DNA from: Acephala macrosclerotiorum
Taxonomy: Eukaryota; Ascomycota; Leotiomycetes; Helotiales; Mollisiaceae
NCBI GenBank assembly: GCA_014904845.1
Contig: MU119273.1
Location: 71,743-135,742, forward strand
Direction of reading: 5' to 3'
Length of the DNA stretch: 64,000 bases
Positions 24,912-35,627 of this stretch are shown one piece after another (position 1 is the first letter of the stretch; every line of letters begins with the position of its first letter). The notes under the pieces are model-generated. The model was given only the letters and a program-made list of their open reading frames with translations. It did no database searches and was not told where the DNA came from. Made by a program: the position numbers and the translations under genes.

Positions 24912-27525
24912 ATGGTACTCGATTCTCAGAAAGCTACTAGGCACAATGAGATGTTGGGACGCAGGATCCCGCATCCGCCTTCCACCAAATTTCATGATGA
25001 CGCGCTTCGACCTGCAAAGCGATTGAAGACCTCAGAAAGCACAGATAGCGAAGGCTCTCGAGATGTTTCTGATGCGGAATCCGTTGTTAGGACTCCTGAT
25101 CGTTTCCGTAATGAGGTTCCCGACTCCGATGAAGAGAATGAATCTGAAGACGATGGGCCATCTGCATCTCAAAGACCTACGGAGCTGGAAAGTGCTTTAC
25201 CTCCCGTGAAGACCGATAAGAATGCAATTGACGAGTATGAGGCCATGCGAGCTGCTGAAGACGTTCCAGAAGATTTGAAATCTCGTCTAAGTCGAAGGAA
25301 TTGGACCAAGGGAAAAAGCTCTATTTACGTAGATGCCTTCAATTTGGCTTTGGAAACTGTCTTGGAAGATGAAGGCCATCTCTTTGATGAAAAAGAGATG
25401 GAAGTCTTCAATCAGTGGAGGGAACTTGAATATGAAGCTCAATATTTGTGAGTAATGACCTTGTATATCATGAGCTCAACTGATATATAAAAGATATGTT
25501 CGACTATTTCTCCGGAAAAACTCCGCATGGCACCGGATAAATCGTCTTGGCTACTACGGAGACATTTCAGATCTTCCATCGGCTGCCCAGATTCTTCAGG
25601 CAGTGAGAAGTTTACCAGAGTCATATGCTGAACTTCAAGCAAACCCTGCTGAGCTTGCTCCTCCTGAAGGCACCATGCTCAACTCGTCATTCAGCTTTGC
25701 CGACTCTTCAGAAGAGATGATCACGACTATGGAGGAAGCTTCTTCCCTACTAAATTTGGAAGAAGTCAAAGCTCTGGCAAAAGAAGCGAGGGTCCAGGGA
25801 AAGAACAAGTCTGGTTTGCTGAAAGCCCTTCGGAATATGAGTCGCAGGCAAAGTGGTCTCGGTTGGGTTGGGCTGAAAAGGTCTGACAGCGAACAAACTA
25901 ATGCTTCGGAATCTGGAGAGAATGACGACGAGGAAGATTCAATGTCTGACGCGAACAGAGACAAGCACTTTCTCAAAAAGATATTGGCGAACACTGGACC
26001 TTGTATTCGGCTGTCACTAGCCACCCTGAAGCTCTTCGAGAGGGTTCATTTGGTCTTTTACCGATCTACTGAATGGACAGACAAGTCCCTGACGACTATC
26101 ATACTTGCTCGTATATCTCGTCGAAACTTTCCTGACTATGTCGTCTCTCGCTCTGCAAACATCTTTCCATCAAGGTCCGAATTGCTGGAGTTTGAGGCAG
26201 CTCTCAGGACTCAATTTAGGGTTGACAATATTCTGGAGATGAATGGTGACCCAGGGAAAGCCGGGCTGAAGGAAGTGCTTTCCATATTCGAAGAAGTCTA
26301 TCCACGCTGGAAAGTGCTTCTGAAAGAGGAACAGCGGAAAGAGGACAGAGTCTATGAAAGTGGTGAAGGTGCATACCTACGCCGATTCTCCCCGGCATGG
26401 GTTTACACGCGTATAATCCACAAAGGTATGTATGTTCTCGGACGCTTCAAGATGCACGAGCGAGAACATGGTGTTATTTCTGAGCTCCTTGACCAGCAAC
26501 TCTTCCATGCGGCTCGACGAGGTGCCTGGTACCAGCGAAAGGCACTTCTAGAAGAACATTATATGTATTCATTACAAACTCCACCGGGTATCCGAGATGT
26601 CGAGCAGCAAAAGAGACACTGGAAGCGCATATCTCTCCGAACTTGTGAAGTAGGATTGCAGGACAAAGACTGCCACATGATCTACCACTATGATCTCCAG
26701 AAACGGATACGAAAGCTTGAGAAGAATTTGAAGCTTCCAAAACGCGAGCAGCATGATTTTAGTCACGTCTCCCTAGCTCAACCGATCGAAGTCACGGTGG
26801 AAGGTGTTCAAATCAAGAAGGAGTATCAACCAGCTAAGCGCCGTCTAAGCGCCCAGGGCGAGGAGAAGCAAAGGAGTACGAAAACGATCTGGGTAGATGA
26901 AGCCGAAGGCGGTGGCGAATGCAGCGTTGAAGCCATGTGCTTGTCTGACTATCGATCGAGAGGATACAAAGGCTACCACGCCGAAGGAGGTATCATCCGC
27001 ACTCTTTTCGCCTACCTCTTCTACGATGTGTTGTTTGCGTACATCCCGAATGTGTTCCAGACAGCGTATCAGACATGTCCATTAGATCTACATACTGATG
27101 CATTCTTTCCCTCGCGAACATCCGAGATCAATCATCGGTTAGTAGAAATTGGTAACGGATCGGCAGCAGACATTATCCGTGTTGTTGATGCAAGAGAAAG
27201 GAAGAGCAGGACCTGCATCATTGGCCTCAACTGGGACTTCGAGCTCGACGACCTGTTGGAAATAGTGAGCTGTTTTAATGGGCAGGCTCTAGCCACTGTC
27301 TGCAAAGTCATGGCGCAAGAGTATCGAGTTCGAGGCGGTGGAATCCCTGATCTCTTCCTGTGGGACACAGAAAAGAAGGAGGTCGTATTCTCTGAAGTCA
27401 AGAGTGAGAATGATAGGTTGAGTGATACTCAAAGATTATGGATTCATGTCTTGACAGGTGCTGGCATTAGGGTAGAGCTCTGCAAGGCAGTGGCTAGGGA
27501 AGTGAGAGTTGTGGCTGCTGAATAG
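24912..27525 (+). CDS. fan1: FAN1-type structure-specific nuclease (VRR-NUC)
   Basis: 855-residue nuclease of the FAN1 family, which acts in DNA interstrand cross-link repair. Exons 24912-25447 and 25494-27525; 46-nt intron (GTGAGT...AAAAG) restoring the conserved YVRLFLRKNSAWHRINRLGYY. After an acidic, disordered N-terminus come that helical segment, a SAP-like region (about 250-300), a TPR-like middle and the C-terminal VRR-NUC domain. Catalytic residues are visible: E676 in HAEGG, D798 in GGGIPDLFLW, and E813/K815 in FSEVK. The D-E-K spacing (15 and 2) equals that reported for human FAN1 (D960, E975, K977). No ubiquitin-binding UBZ finger is seen, as expected for fungal members. Start is the first ATG; a second at residue 14 is possible. 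Confidence 0.95.
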
Positions 27526-28457
27526 ACAAGAGATGTAGCCTTATGGTCTCGAGATTAAGTCCAGATTATATTACGTATGAAATCATAGCCCAGGTATTAA
27601 CTTCAAGTACAACAATTTCAGAAGCCCATCATGACCTGAAGAGCATGTCAAGACAATAACACTAAGTTCCAGGATCGTCGAACTAATGGCGTCGGCTTCC
27701 CAAAGAAGAAGCCGGTTAAAGCGGCAAGCGAATGCATCCTTGCCTGATGCAAGCTTTGAACGACACACATCGCATGTCCTCGAGTACAGCCTTTACAATG
27801 TATAGCCTTACGCCGAAAACGCCACCAACTCACCGATAGCTTGACAGACATTGCGTCTGGAACGGGCTTAGCCAGATAGCCTACCTGCAGCCTCATTCTA
27901 TTTAGGAATGCCCTTTCATCGAGGAAAGAAGGGCCTGTTCTAGAATCCGACGATGATTCGACCACCAGTCCGCCCCCTACTTCATCAAATGCCTTGTCTA
28001 GGTCACTTCGCGATGCTTGCCAATACGATCCCGCCTAGATTTACAATCATGTTCAGCTCATGCAGCCTCAAGACCTCAGTCACAGTCATGAACGAGTCTT
28101 CTTCCCAGACCCCTCTGGGCTTTTTTACTCGCTCTTGAGTGGACAGAGAGCCACCCCGCTTCCGCTCTCGAAATCGAAAGCGACTATGCAGCCAGTGGCT
28201 GCGTGGGCAAGCCAATCTGGAGGCTTAGACACAGACGCACGCTGTTGTGAGTTGGTCAAATCGTCCAAGCGCAGATGGTTCACATTTCTTCGTAGGGCTC
28301 CAACGAAAAGTCTGAGTCCAAGGTTAAGCCAATCTTTCACACCGAGCCCCATCAAAGTCGAGGCCGATCTTTGCAGATTGAAGGCATTGTGACAGTATAT
28401 CGTTCTTGCTGCCTCCCTTTCTGAACTGTTATCTTGTTTCTGTTGATCTGCCGCACA
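27526..28457. other. 930-bp interval without a supported gene
   Basis: Overlapping minus-strand frames (27648-27965, 28003-28215, 28125-28355) were tested for joining by introns, but no consistent start, splice phase or domain emerged. It may be 3' trailer of FAN1 plus promoter of the next gene. Confidence 0.4.
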
Positions 28458-29246
28458 ATGCCTGTCGCCCCCTTAGCAGCCGTTGGCGCTTCCGTTACGG
28501 TCGTTAATGGTACCTTCAATCTGGTACAAACCTTCTATAAACTTGCAGCTGTCGACGAAGACTTGAAAATCTGTCTCGAACTTCTCGCAAATGCGAACCG
28601 AGATCTCAATTACGCAAGAAGTCAACTTCGGAGCCGCAAATCAAGCCAGAGTTACATGCGATATTCAGATCCAGATCTTGATTACTTCAAAAGTGTTATC
28701 GATGCAATGGAGGCAGCAACTTTCTCACTAGGCGAGCTTGTACAATGTTATAAGGTGGAGCGCGATGTCAAGAAGAACATTTCTGTCGGAAGTCGCTTCA
28801 AATGGGTATTGCAAGGCAAAGACAAATTTGCCAATAGGCAGGACATCTTGAGGATGGCACATGCTAGTCTCCTAGGTGTTATAAACCGATTGGGCACTGT
28901 CGCTCCAGTTGTACAGCAATATCGCGCCCCTCCTCCACCTTACAACGCACCTTCCTACTCCCATGAGCCTGCTGCAAGTCCGAGGATTCTCAGAAGTCCT
29001 AGTCAACAACGTGCGCTGCGGGGCATGAGCTCGATGATTTTACGGCCGGAGGATACCTCTACACAAGAACGCTCGATACCTACTCCTCAAGTCAGTCAAT
29101 CAAGTTACCCACCGTCAAGACTTTCACTGCCGACGGTCCCCAGGGAGCGGCGAGCGTCTTACATGGGCTATGGACAGGGTGTAGACGCAGTCGCTGAAGA
29201 GTCAGAATTCGATGATTACGATTATTCGGAAAGTGGAAGATGGTGA
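28458..29246 (+). CDS. HeLo-like helical-domain protein with PPxY motif
   Basis: Single-exon, 262 residues, starting at ATG 28458 (the frame is open upstream but lacks an ATG). The first 160 residues look fully helical, opening with APLAAVGASVTVVNGTFNLV and continuing through a DEDLKICLELLANANRDLN segment. This resembles the N-terminal helical (HeLo-like) domains found on fungal STAND and incompatibility proteins, but I cannot prove the match by eye. The second half is Pro/Ser/Arg-rich and disordered, contains a PPPPYNAP segment (a PPxY motif, a possible ligand of WW-domain ubiquitin ligases), and ends with acidic/Tyr residues. No NTPase domain is attached. Function is unknown; a scaffold or signalling role is a guess. 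Confidence 0.65.
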   Translation: MPVAPLAAVGASVTVVNGTFNLVQTFYKLAAVDEDLKICLELLANANRDLNYARSQLRSRKSSQSYMRYSDPDLDYFKSVIDAMEAATFSLGELVQCYKVERDVKKNISVGSRFKWVLQGKDKFANRQDILRMAHASLLGVINRLGTVAPVVQQYRAPPPPYNAPSYSHEPAASPRILRSPSQQRALRGMSSMILRPEDTSTQERSIPTPQVSQSSYPPSRLSLPTVPRERRASYMGYGQGVDAVAEESEFDDYDYSESGRW

Positions 29247-29570
29247 TGGAAGCTGTACATTTAATGAATTTTGCAAGCGTTGGCGTTCACAAATGGCGGA
29301 ATTAAAAGGAAGTTCTCAATTTAGCATTATTTTCGACTTTTTGATATTTTGATACTTTTTCAGTTGCTGAGCTCTATGAACAACAATAATGATCTCGGGA
29401 TCTAGGTATCGGAAACTGTTTCAAGCGGGCTTGGTTTTTAATTAGAATGTGATCTTATGCTCTATGCTACAGTATCTTAGTATTGTTGCAAGCCACAGAA
29501 TTATTAAACTTTGGATTCATAATCGAAGCTAGCGAGAAACCCGCGAGAACTCAATAGTAAAGTCCTTTTC
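29247..29570. other. Convergent 3' region, A/T-rich
   Basis: 324 bases between stop codons of two convergent genes. It is A/T-rich and T-tract-rich, as expected of trailers. Nothing else was seen. Confidence 0.5.
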
Positions 29571-31242
29571 TCAGTACCATGCTGTCAAAACCGAATTGTC
29601 TACCACCGCCTCTGAAACCAAAAGTGGTTCCGGTAACTGACACCCGTACTCGTCTCTGACCTTGAGGAGTGCCGGGAAGCAAATGATAGGTCGACTGGAG
29701 CGGCTTGAAGGAATCATGACTGGGGTTTCTCGTTTGAATCTTGATTGTTGTGGCCCATCTAAGAACGACTCTTGTGGTTCTATCTGCCTCGATCGGGTTT
29801 GCGGTCGTTGTTGAAGACCGTCGTCTTGAGTGTCCTTCAAGGGAGCTGGTGGTGCAACTCCTTCGTGTCCTTCTTTGAAAGAAAATGAGTCACTAGTTTC
29901 TGGTTCTCTTCGTATGTTTGACTTGTCGTGTGCGTTTCGGTGCTGTATGGTCTCTTGCTGGTAAATCGGCGCGAATTCGGGATGCGATCTAGATCTCTGC
30001 GTGTAAGATTGTGTGCGCTCCTCCATCGATGGTCGGCCATGATATTCATTGTAGTGGGAATGGGGGTAGTGTCGCTGATCACCTCCCTTGTGCTGGGCAT
30101 CTGTGCCGCCGGTAGTTGTTCGGTACAGAACCCCTTCGTCAATCTCCTCACCAGCTTTCAGTTCTGGAAGCCGTATGGGGGTCATCGGCGGGTATTTGTC
30201 TTTGCGGGGTTCCTGTCTAGGCACGTCTTTCGCTTTCGTTGAGTGACTTCTGCCCAGTCGCCTTCTTCTTTTCTTCTCTGGCGAAGGTGGTCGAGGTTGT
30301 AAGTCGCTCAAAGAAGATTGGGTCCTTGCGCTCACAACAATAGAACCTTGCTGTGCGGGCTGTGAGTTGTGCGAATTGGGTTGGTGATGGCCATTCGGCC
30401 GCTCGATCAACTCTTCTATCTCATTTACTGGTCTCAATGTCCAGTCGAATTGCCAGCCACATGGTTGACCAAATAGCAGAACGGCAATGTCTGTGGCCTT
30501 CTGAATAATTGCCCGAAGATTGCTCAATCGCTTTACATTTCCTGCTCCGCCTCGGTCTGACTCTGCGAACGGGCTAAGTATCTCATCAAGTGAGCCCAGC
30601 ATCATTTCGATTCGATAAGAGGTGTGCTGAAGTTGCACAGTCTTCGATTCCGGTCCAGAAAGCAGATACAATCCTATTCTTCGCCATTCGCACAGTGCGA
30701 CCTCATCCACTACAACATGTCAGCATTGTTAGCACAGGCTAGAAGCTCTTCATACCTTGGGAATTCTCAATCAAACGAGGAGTATTTTTGAATGCAGTCA
30801 TGAACATCAGAATCTCCTGTGGGAGAAGTGAGATTGCCGGGTCGCCATGGAAGTCTATTGCTTTGACAATTGCTCTTGCAATCACAATTCGAATAAAGGT
30901 TGCTCTATGGGAACCAGCGCTGTGAAGATTGAATGCAAGTCCTCGAGCCGCTGCCTCGTCTGATCTGAAGAGTCTTTTCTGTAGAAGCTCCAGTACATCT
31001 TCCTTCTCTTGTTTCACCGGCCGTTCGTGGTAGAAATCATATGTGGCATGCGCATCTATCAATCCATACAATTGCTTTACTTTCGATGCAATTTTGCGAT
31101 CCTCCTCTGGCTGCGGAAGATAGTCGTCGAGATTCATCAACGTAGTGCGGTAACTCTCCACCCGAGTTGGCTGCCTGTTGGAGGCCAGTATGATATTTCG
31201 AACACGGGCGCTAAAAGACTTCTTCGACACCGGGGTATCCAT
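29571..31242 (-). CDS. Fungal protein of unknown function, 541 residues
   Basis: Exons 30756-31242 and 29571-30709; the 46-nt intron (GTATGA...GTTGTAG) joins ENSQ to VDEVALCEW in phase. ATG at 31242 is the first Met of the frame. Residues 1-270 are predicted helical, with blocks such as DFYHERPVKQEKEDVLELLQ, then GQPCGWQFDWTLRPVNEIEEL. The rest is disordered, rich in Arg, Ser, Gln and His, with a strongly basic patch (EKKRRRRLGRSHS) that could be a nuclear signal, and a short conserved-looking tail ending VLTAWY. I do not recognise a family. It lies divergent from the Hsp70-like gene, with 465 bases between starts. Confidence 0.7.
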
Positions 31243-31707
31243 ATTTCGCAGCAATGGGAGCAGACTGTGTATGCTGTTTGATGGAGATGTTTGTACTTTT
31301 ACGATGAGAGTTATCAGCCATGGATTGCATGTGCGAACGGCTGAGCTATTACAACCAAGTGAGGGGCCAGCCTGATCTTCACCAACACATTCACCATGCG
31401 GGCGCTATCATAATAGGACGTGCATTTGGTTTATTGAATTAGTCTCATGGATCGGGCTGTGCAAGCGCCCAGAAGAGCACTGCCATTACCTGTCTTGCAC
31501 ACACCGTGGGTGGGGAAAGCGCCACCAGAGCCTTGCATCCAGCCTCACCACTCGCCCTTTTAATGCCCCAAAAACTAAAGTAGGCGTGCAGATGCTAGGC
31601 GTGTAAGGCGGATTGTGCCTCGTTCTCGATTATTGTATCTTGCCTTCTCCCTGTAATATTCTCATCCCTTGCTGTTTCGTGCTCTTCATGAATATCTATC
31701 AAAAAAA
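31243..31707. promoter_or_regulatory. Divergent promoter region of the 541-residue gene and the Hsp70-like gene
   Basis: 465 bases between two start codons on opposite strands. No heat-shock element array or TATA box was evident. Assigned from gene layout only. Confidence 0.45.
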
Positions 31708-34172
31708 ATGTCGTCGACACAGCCTGAAATCGTGGTGGGGTATTACCAACCCTTCCTTCCAATTGAGCCAAAGCTGACATTATGAAGGATCGATTTTGGA
31801 ATGACATTCACGGGTCACTAATTGCAAAATGTTCTTCAAAAACTGTTCACTGACTTACTACAGGTGTGGCATATTGGCGCCGGCACATGCCCCTACCCAA
31901 AGCAATACAACGATGGCCAGGAAAACCCCACGAGACGAATCGAAAAGTACCATCGGTGCTCCACTATCCAGCGACTGGCGGCAATCCAGAATGGGGGTTT
32001 CCTTGTCAGTATCAAGAGCACAAGGAAGAGTGGTAAGTGTCAACTTCTGGGGAGATGTTTCCTCACTTTGATGTCCCGTTACTGTTCGAGTCCTAAGCTC
32101 TCTTCTGCAGCAGATACAAAATTGGGCTGACTCAAGATTCTGGCACAGGTTCAAGCGCTATCTCGACTTCCAATACCTAGAAGGCCTTCGCGCCGAGGCG
32201 CCCAATGCTGGCCTACCAACTGTAGTGGAGGTCAAAAAATGGTACCGAGACTATATGCGAGCTCTATTCAACTACATTAGCCGCTTTCTTCAAGAGCAGA
32301 TGGGAGTTTGGACTATGTTGCATGTTGAGTTTGTCTTCAGCTTGCCAACCACATTCGGATCACAAGAAATCACGACCAATCTTCGAGAACTTCTGTTAGA
32401 AGCTGGATTCGGGCGTGGCTTCCATACACTAGAGTTCGGTCTTACCGAGTCTCAAGCATCCGCGGTAGATGCCGCGAAAGATAGTTCAAAGACTTTTGCA
32501 GGTGGCGATGTTCTATTGGTATGCGATGCTGGGGGAGGAACGACGGATGTCGCGCTTCTCGAACAGACCTCTCTACAAGGCGGGATGCCCGAACTTCGAG
32601 AACTGACAAATGTTCCGGGAATTGACGTGGGATCAACGAATATTGATCTTGCATTCGAAAAGCTAGTCGAAAGTAGGCTCCAAGCTAGTGGACTGAACCT
32701 TAACCGGAACACGTCGTGGACTATGATGCACAGTCCGGATTTTCAAATGTGGAAGTGTAGCTTTGGAGAACTTTCATCTCAAGACACACCGAGGTTTCTA
32801 GTTCAAGTTCCTCTGCTCAATGAGACTGTATCAAATCGACAAGCTGGAATTGAAAGAGGCAAAATGGCTTTTACACAGTAAGTCCTTGAACTCCGAAAAC
32901 TGATGCGGAGTACTGACTCTGGAAGTGCGGACTTTGAGTCAATCTTCGATCCTCAGATCTCCGAAATAATAATGCTCCTTAGAAAACAGCTTGATTTTAT
33001 GGCTCAGAATCATCCTGGGAGAAATGTGGTGAGTGGAGATCACTTGCCAATAGAAATATCTTCGCTAATAGCAACTCCTAGAGGTACCTGATCTTGTCTG
33101 GTGGTCTTGGTAGTTCTCCGTATCTCATGATGAGACTCCGAGCGGCGTTTGTGCATGATTCCCACATAGCAGCGCCGTCCCTTGAAATTCTGGTTTCAGA
33201 CGAACCGTACGTATGGTATTCCTTCCTTGAAGTTTCATACTGACGATATCTTCAGTCAATTAGCCGTTTGTAGGGGACTAGTGATCGACCGAATGCAAAG
33301 GATCACTACCATGAGAAATGTTCTGACAGGGAGGATATGTCCAGCATCTTACGGAGTGCTCTGTGATATGCCATACGATAAAAATAACCGGCAACATGTC
33401 GGCCAAGACGTCTACAAGCATGCGATTTTCGGAGTACCATACGTCAGAAATCAGGTCAAGTGGATGATCAAGAAGGTCGGTGTTGACCCATATTTTGATG
33501 GCCATTGTGCTAACTCAAAAAAGGGTCAAGTGATCGATGTCGATAATCACATTGCTCACAAATTCACTCGGCAGGTCTGCCGCTTGAAGGACGGGGATGC
33601 AGATGACAGCAGGAAGAAGATCTGGAAAGACTCGATCGTCATCTCGCACCAGGAAGCAAAAAGATTACCAACCAGCCTAAGCCATTGTGAGTTTATAGCC
33701 TATATGCGTCATACTACCTCGGCTCCTTACTAACCCTAAAATAGCTGATTGTCATGTCTTTTGCGACATCACATCAGACCTATCCACCCTCTCCTTAAAC
33801 GACTTCGATCTCATCAAAGAGCAGAAGTCGTGGTACAGAGTTGGATCGAGAGAGAAGTACCGGATTGCAGAACATCAGATCAAAGTCGTCATCGGATCAA
33901 CAGATATCAAATTCGAACTCTGGTACAAAGGCGGGCAATTCACGCGAACAAACAGCATCCGAGTGGACTGGCAAGAAGGAGCTGCGATCTCTACACCTAA
34001 TGTTAATAGGCGGTTGGATTCCAATATATTAGGAGGCGTGAGGAAGAGAAGTGCGATCAATGCTGGGAGGAATAGGGAGAGGATGGGCAATGGGTTGCGG
34101 AATGGGATGAGTAGTCCAGCTGGGGTTAGGAGTCCGAGATTATTTACGAGAGATCGGTCAACGCTAGCATAG
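31708..34172 (+). CDS. Hsp70-like (HSPA12-type) ATPase, eight exons
   Basis: 680-residue actin/Hsp70-fold ATPase. Exons 31708-31739, 31788-31813, 31864-32032, 32149-32877, 32926-33028, 33082-33206, 33256-33686 and 33745-34172; every junction keeps phase. ATP-binding signatures are in order: phosphate-1 VVGIDFGMTFTGVAY (from about residue 9, split by two introns), phosphate-2 DAGGGTTDVALLE (from 202), and the adenosine motif SGGLGSSPYL (from about 359), followed by SDEPQLAVCRGLV, typical of the divergent Hsp70/HSPA12 group in fungi. The classical substrate-binding domain and EEVD tail are missing; instead there is a beta-rich region and a basic Arg/Asn/Gly-rich tail. Substrate and location cannot be told. 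Exon 2 is only 26 bases; the 116-nt third intron is the least certain, chosen because it gives EEWFKRYLD. Confidence 0.85.
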
Positions 34173-35232
34173 AGGCTGAGTGTGAGATAGACATGCGAGC
34201 ATTATACCCAATGGGTGGCGTTCTGGAGTTATAGTATATATCTGTATATTTTTTTGCATTCGGTCACGAGATTTGCATCAGTTATGAAAAGGGGTAGCAT
34301 AATGTAAATAGAATGCAAATAGCATCAACGTTTCTATCAAGACCTCTTGAGTGACTAAAGAATATTTAATCATGATTTTATTATTTTGACTTGCACTAGT
34401 GACATTCAGCGAGTCGAAGAAATTACCAAACACGTTGAAAACTGGAAGGGAGACTAGGAAAGGTCGAACATTTGCCTTCTTACCGTTACTCTACTTGTAC
34501 CTTGACAAATTGCGTTCTTTCATCCATTTCAGACCCGAACAAGCGAACGGAAATTCTCCTCATTCTAGCTACTCCTGGTGAGCACTAAGATGGAGGTTTA
34601 TCTCATTGAAACACACAGATTCATTTACATATTTGCAGAGTAGCTGGAAACCAATGGCGACGAAGCCAGCGAATGGCCGAAATTCATACTCCTCTTTGAA
34701 GCCTTGTACGAATCAATAGGCATATGCCTCGAAGGGGAGACACGATCAGGAACTTCGCCAAATTCAAGCATGCCTCATTATGGTGGGTAGTAGAAGCTTT
34801 TCTTGTGACTTTGCAACTAGTGGAAGGTCATCTAATGGGCTTCACCCCTCATCCAAAAACTTTCACGGTCATAGCCACTTTTGTTGCCAACACTGTTTCG
34901 ATGGAAACATATGTGCGGTTGGTCAATATCTCAGTGAATCTGGAGGCAAAAGGAATCGATTTGAACGTCAACTTTGAGAGTACAATATTTACAGAAATAA
35001 TCGTGTCCGCAAAAGATAGTCTGAATGAAGAATGATATGATGTGATTTGGATCATTTTCAATTGTTGCAGCAATAGAAACAGATTTAGCAACCAATATAT
35101 ACCTCGTTGAAGTCTCTGAATAACACAAAGGTGCCCAATCTACTCAGAAGCGGCTTCCTGTTAGCATAGGGAGATGATGGAGGGAGAGCTGGAGATAGAT
35201 CGGGCTTTCATAAAGTGAAGAATCTAGGGACA
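34173..35232 (+). other. Interval with a possible unresolved small gene
   Basis: A stretch at about 34640-34780 reads as a coding-like segment (SEWPKFILLFEALYES...) and a later one at about 34818-35035 reads EGHLMGFTPHPKTF... to a stop. They can be joined in phase only with a 38-nt intron (GTGGGT...AACTAG), shorter than other introns here, and the upstream start is unclear. It may be a decayed gene or a gene with an exon I could not place. No domain was recognised. Confidence 0.25.
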
Positions 35233-35627
35233 TTAATGCCTCGATTCCACTTTATGCTCATCTTCTCGAAAGCATATACAGCCGGTTGATCTCGGGCTGA
35301 GAGAAACATCTAACTGCGACTCATCGAGGGAGATGCTGCGAAGGGGGCTGGTGGAGGGACTTCCAGCGCACAGAGCAAGCGACACAGAGGGTGTCAGTGT
35401 CATGCGCTTTCTGAGACTTAGAAAATAAATTAGAGTTGAAATCAAGCAAACTATGATGAGTAGTTCTAGAGATTATACTACCGACTGTCTTTGATCCTTT
35501 GGCTGCCATATTCCTCAGTCGTGATAAACGTCCCTGATCTCCTGGTACTTTGGTGCATCGCTTTTTTGGACACCTCGAGAGGGAGTAGGCCGTGCCCACC
35601 TTGAGCATGCCCTAACTCAAGTGCCAT
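35233..35627 (-). CDS. Possible small two-exon gene, function unknown
   Basis: Model of 109 residues: exons 35482-35627 and 35233-35416, with a 65-nt intron (GTAGTA...TTCTAAG, possible branch point CTCTAAT). The splice keeps phase and joins IKDSR to LRKRMTL. The C-terminal part is Ser-rich with SLDESQLDVSLSPRSTG. No domain, signal peptide or homologue was recognised, the donor is weak, and upstream exons may be missing. This is a candidate only. Confidence 0.3.

Noticed and set aside
27648..28355. Minus-strand frames as one gene
   Set aside because: No consistent splice phase, start or domain could be found.
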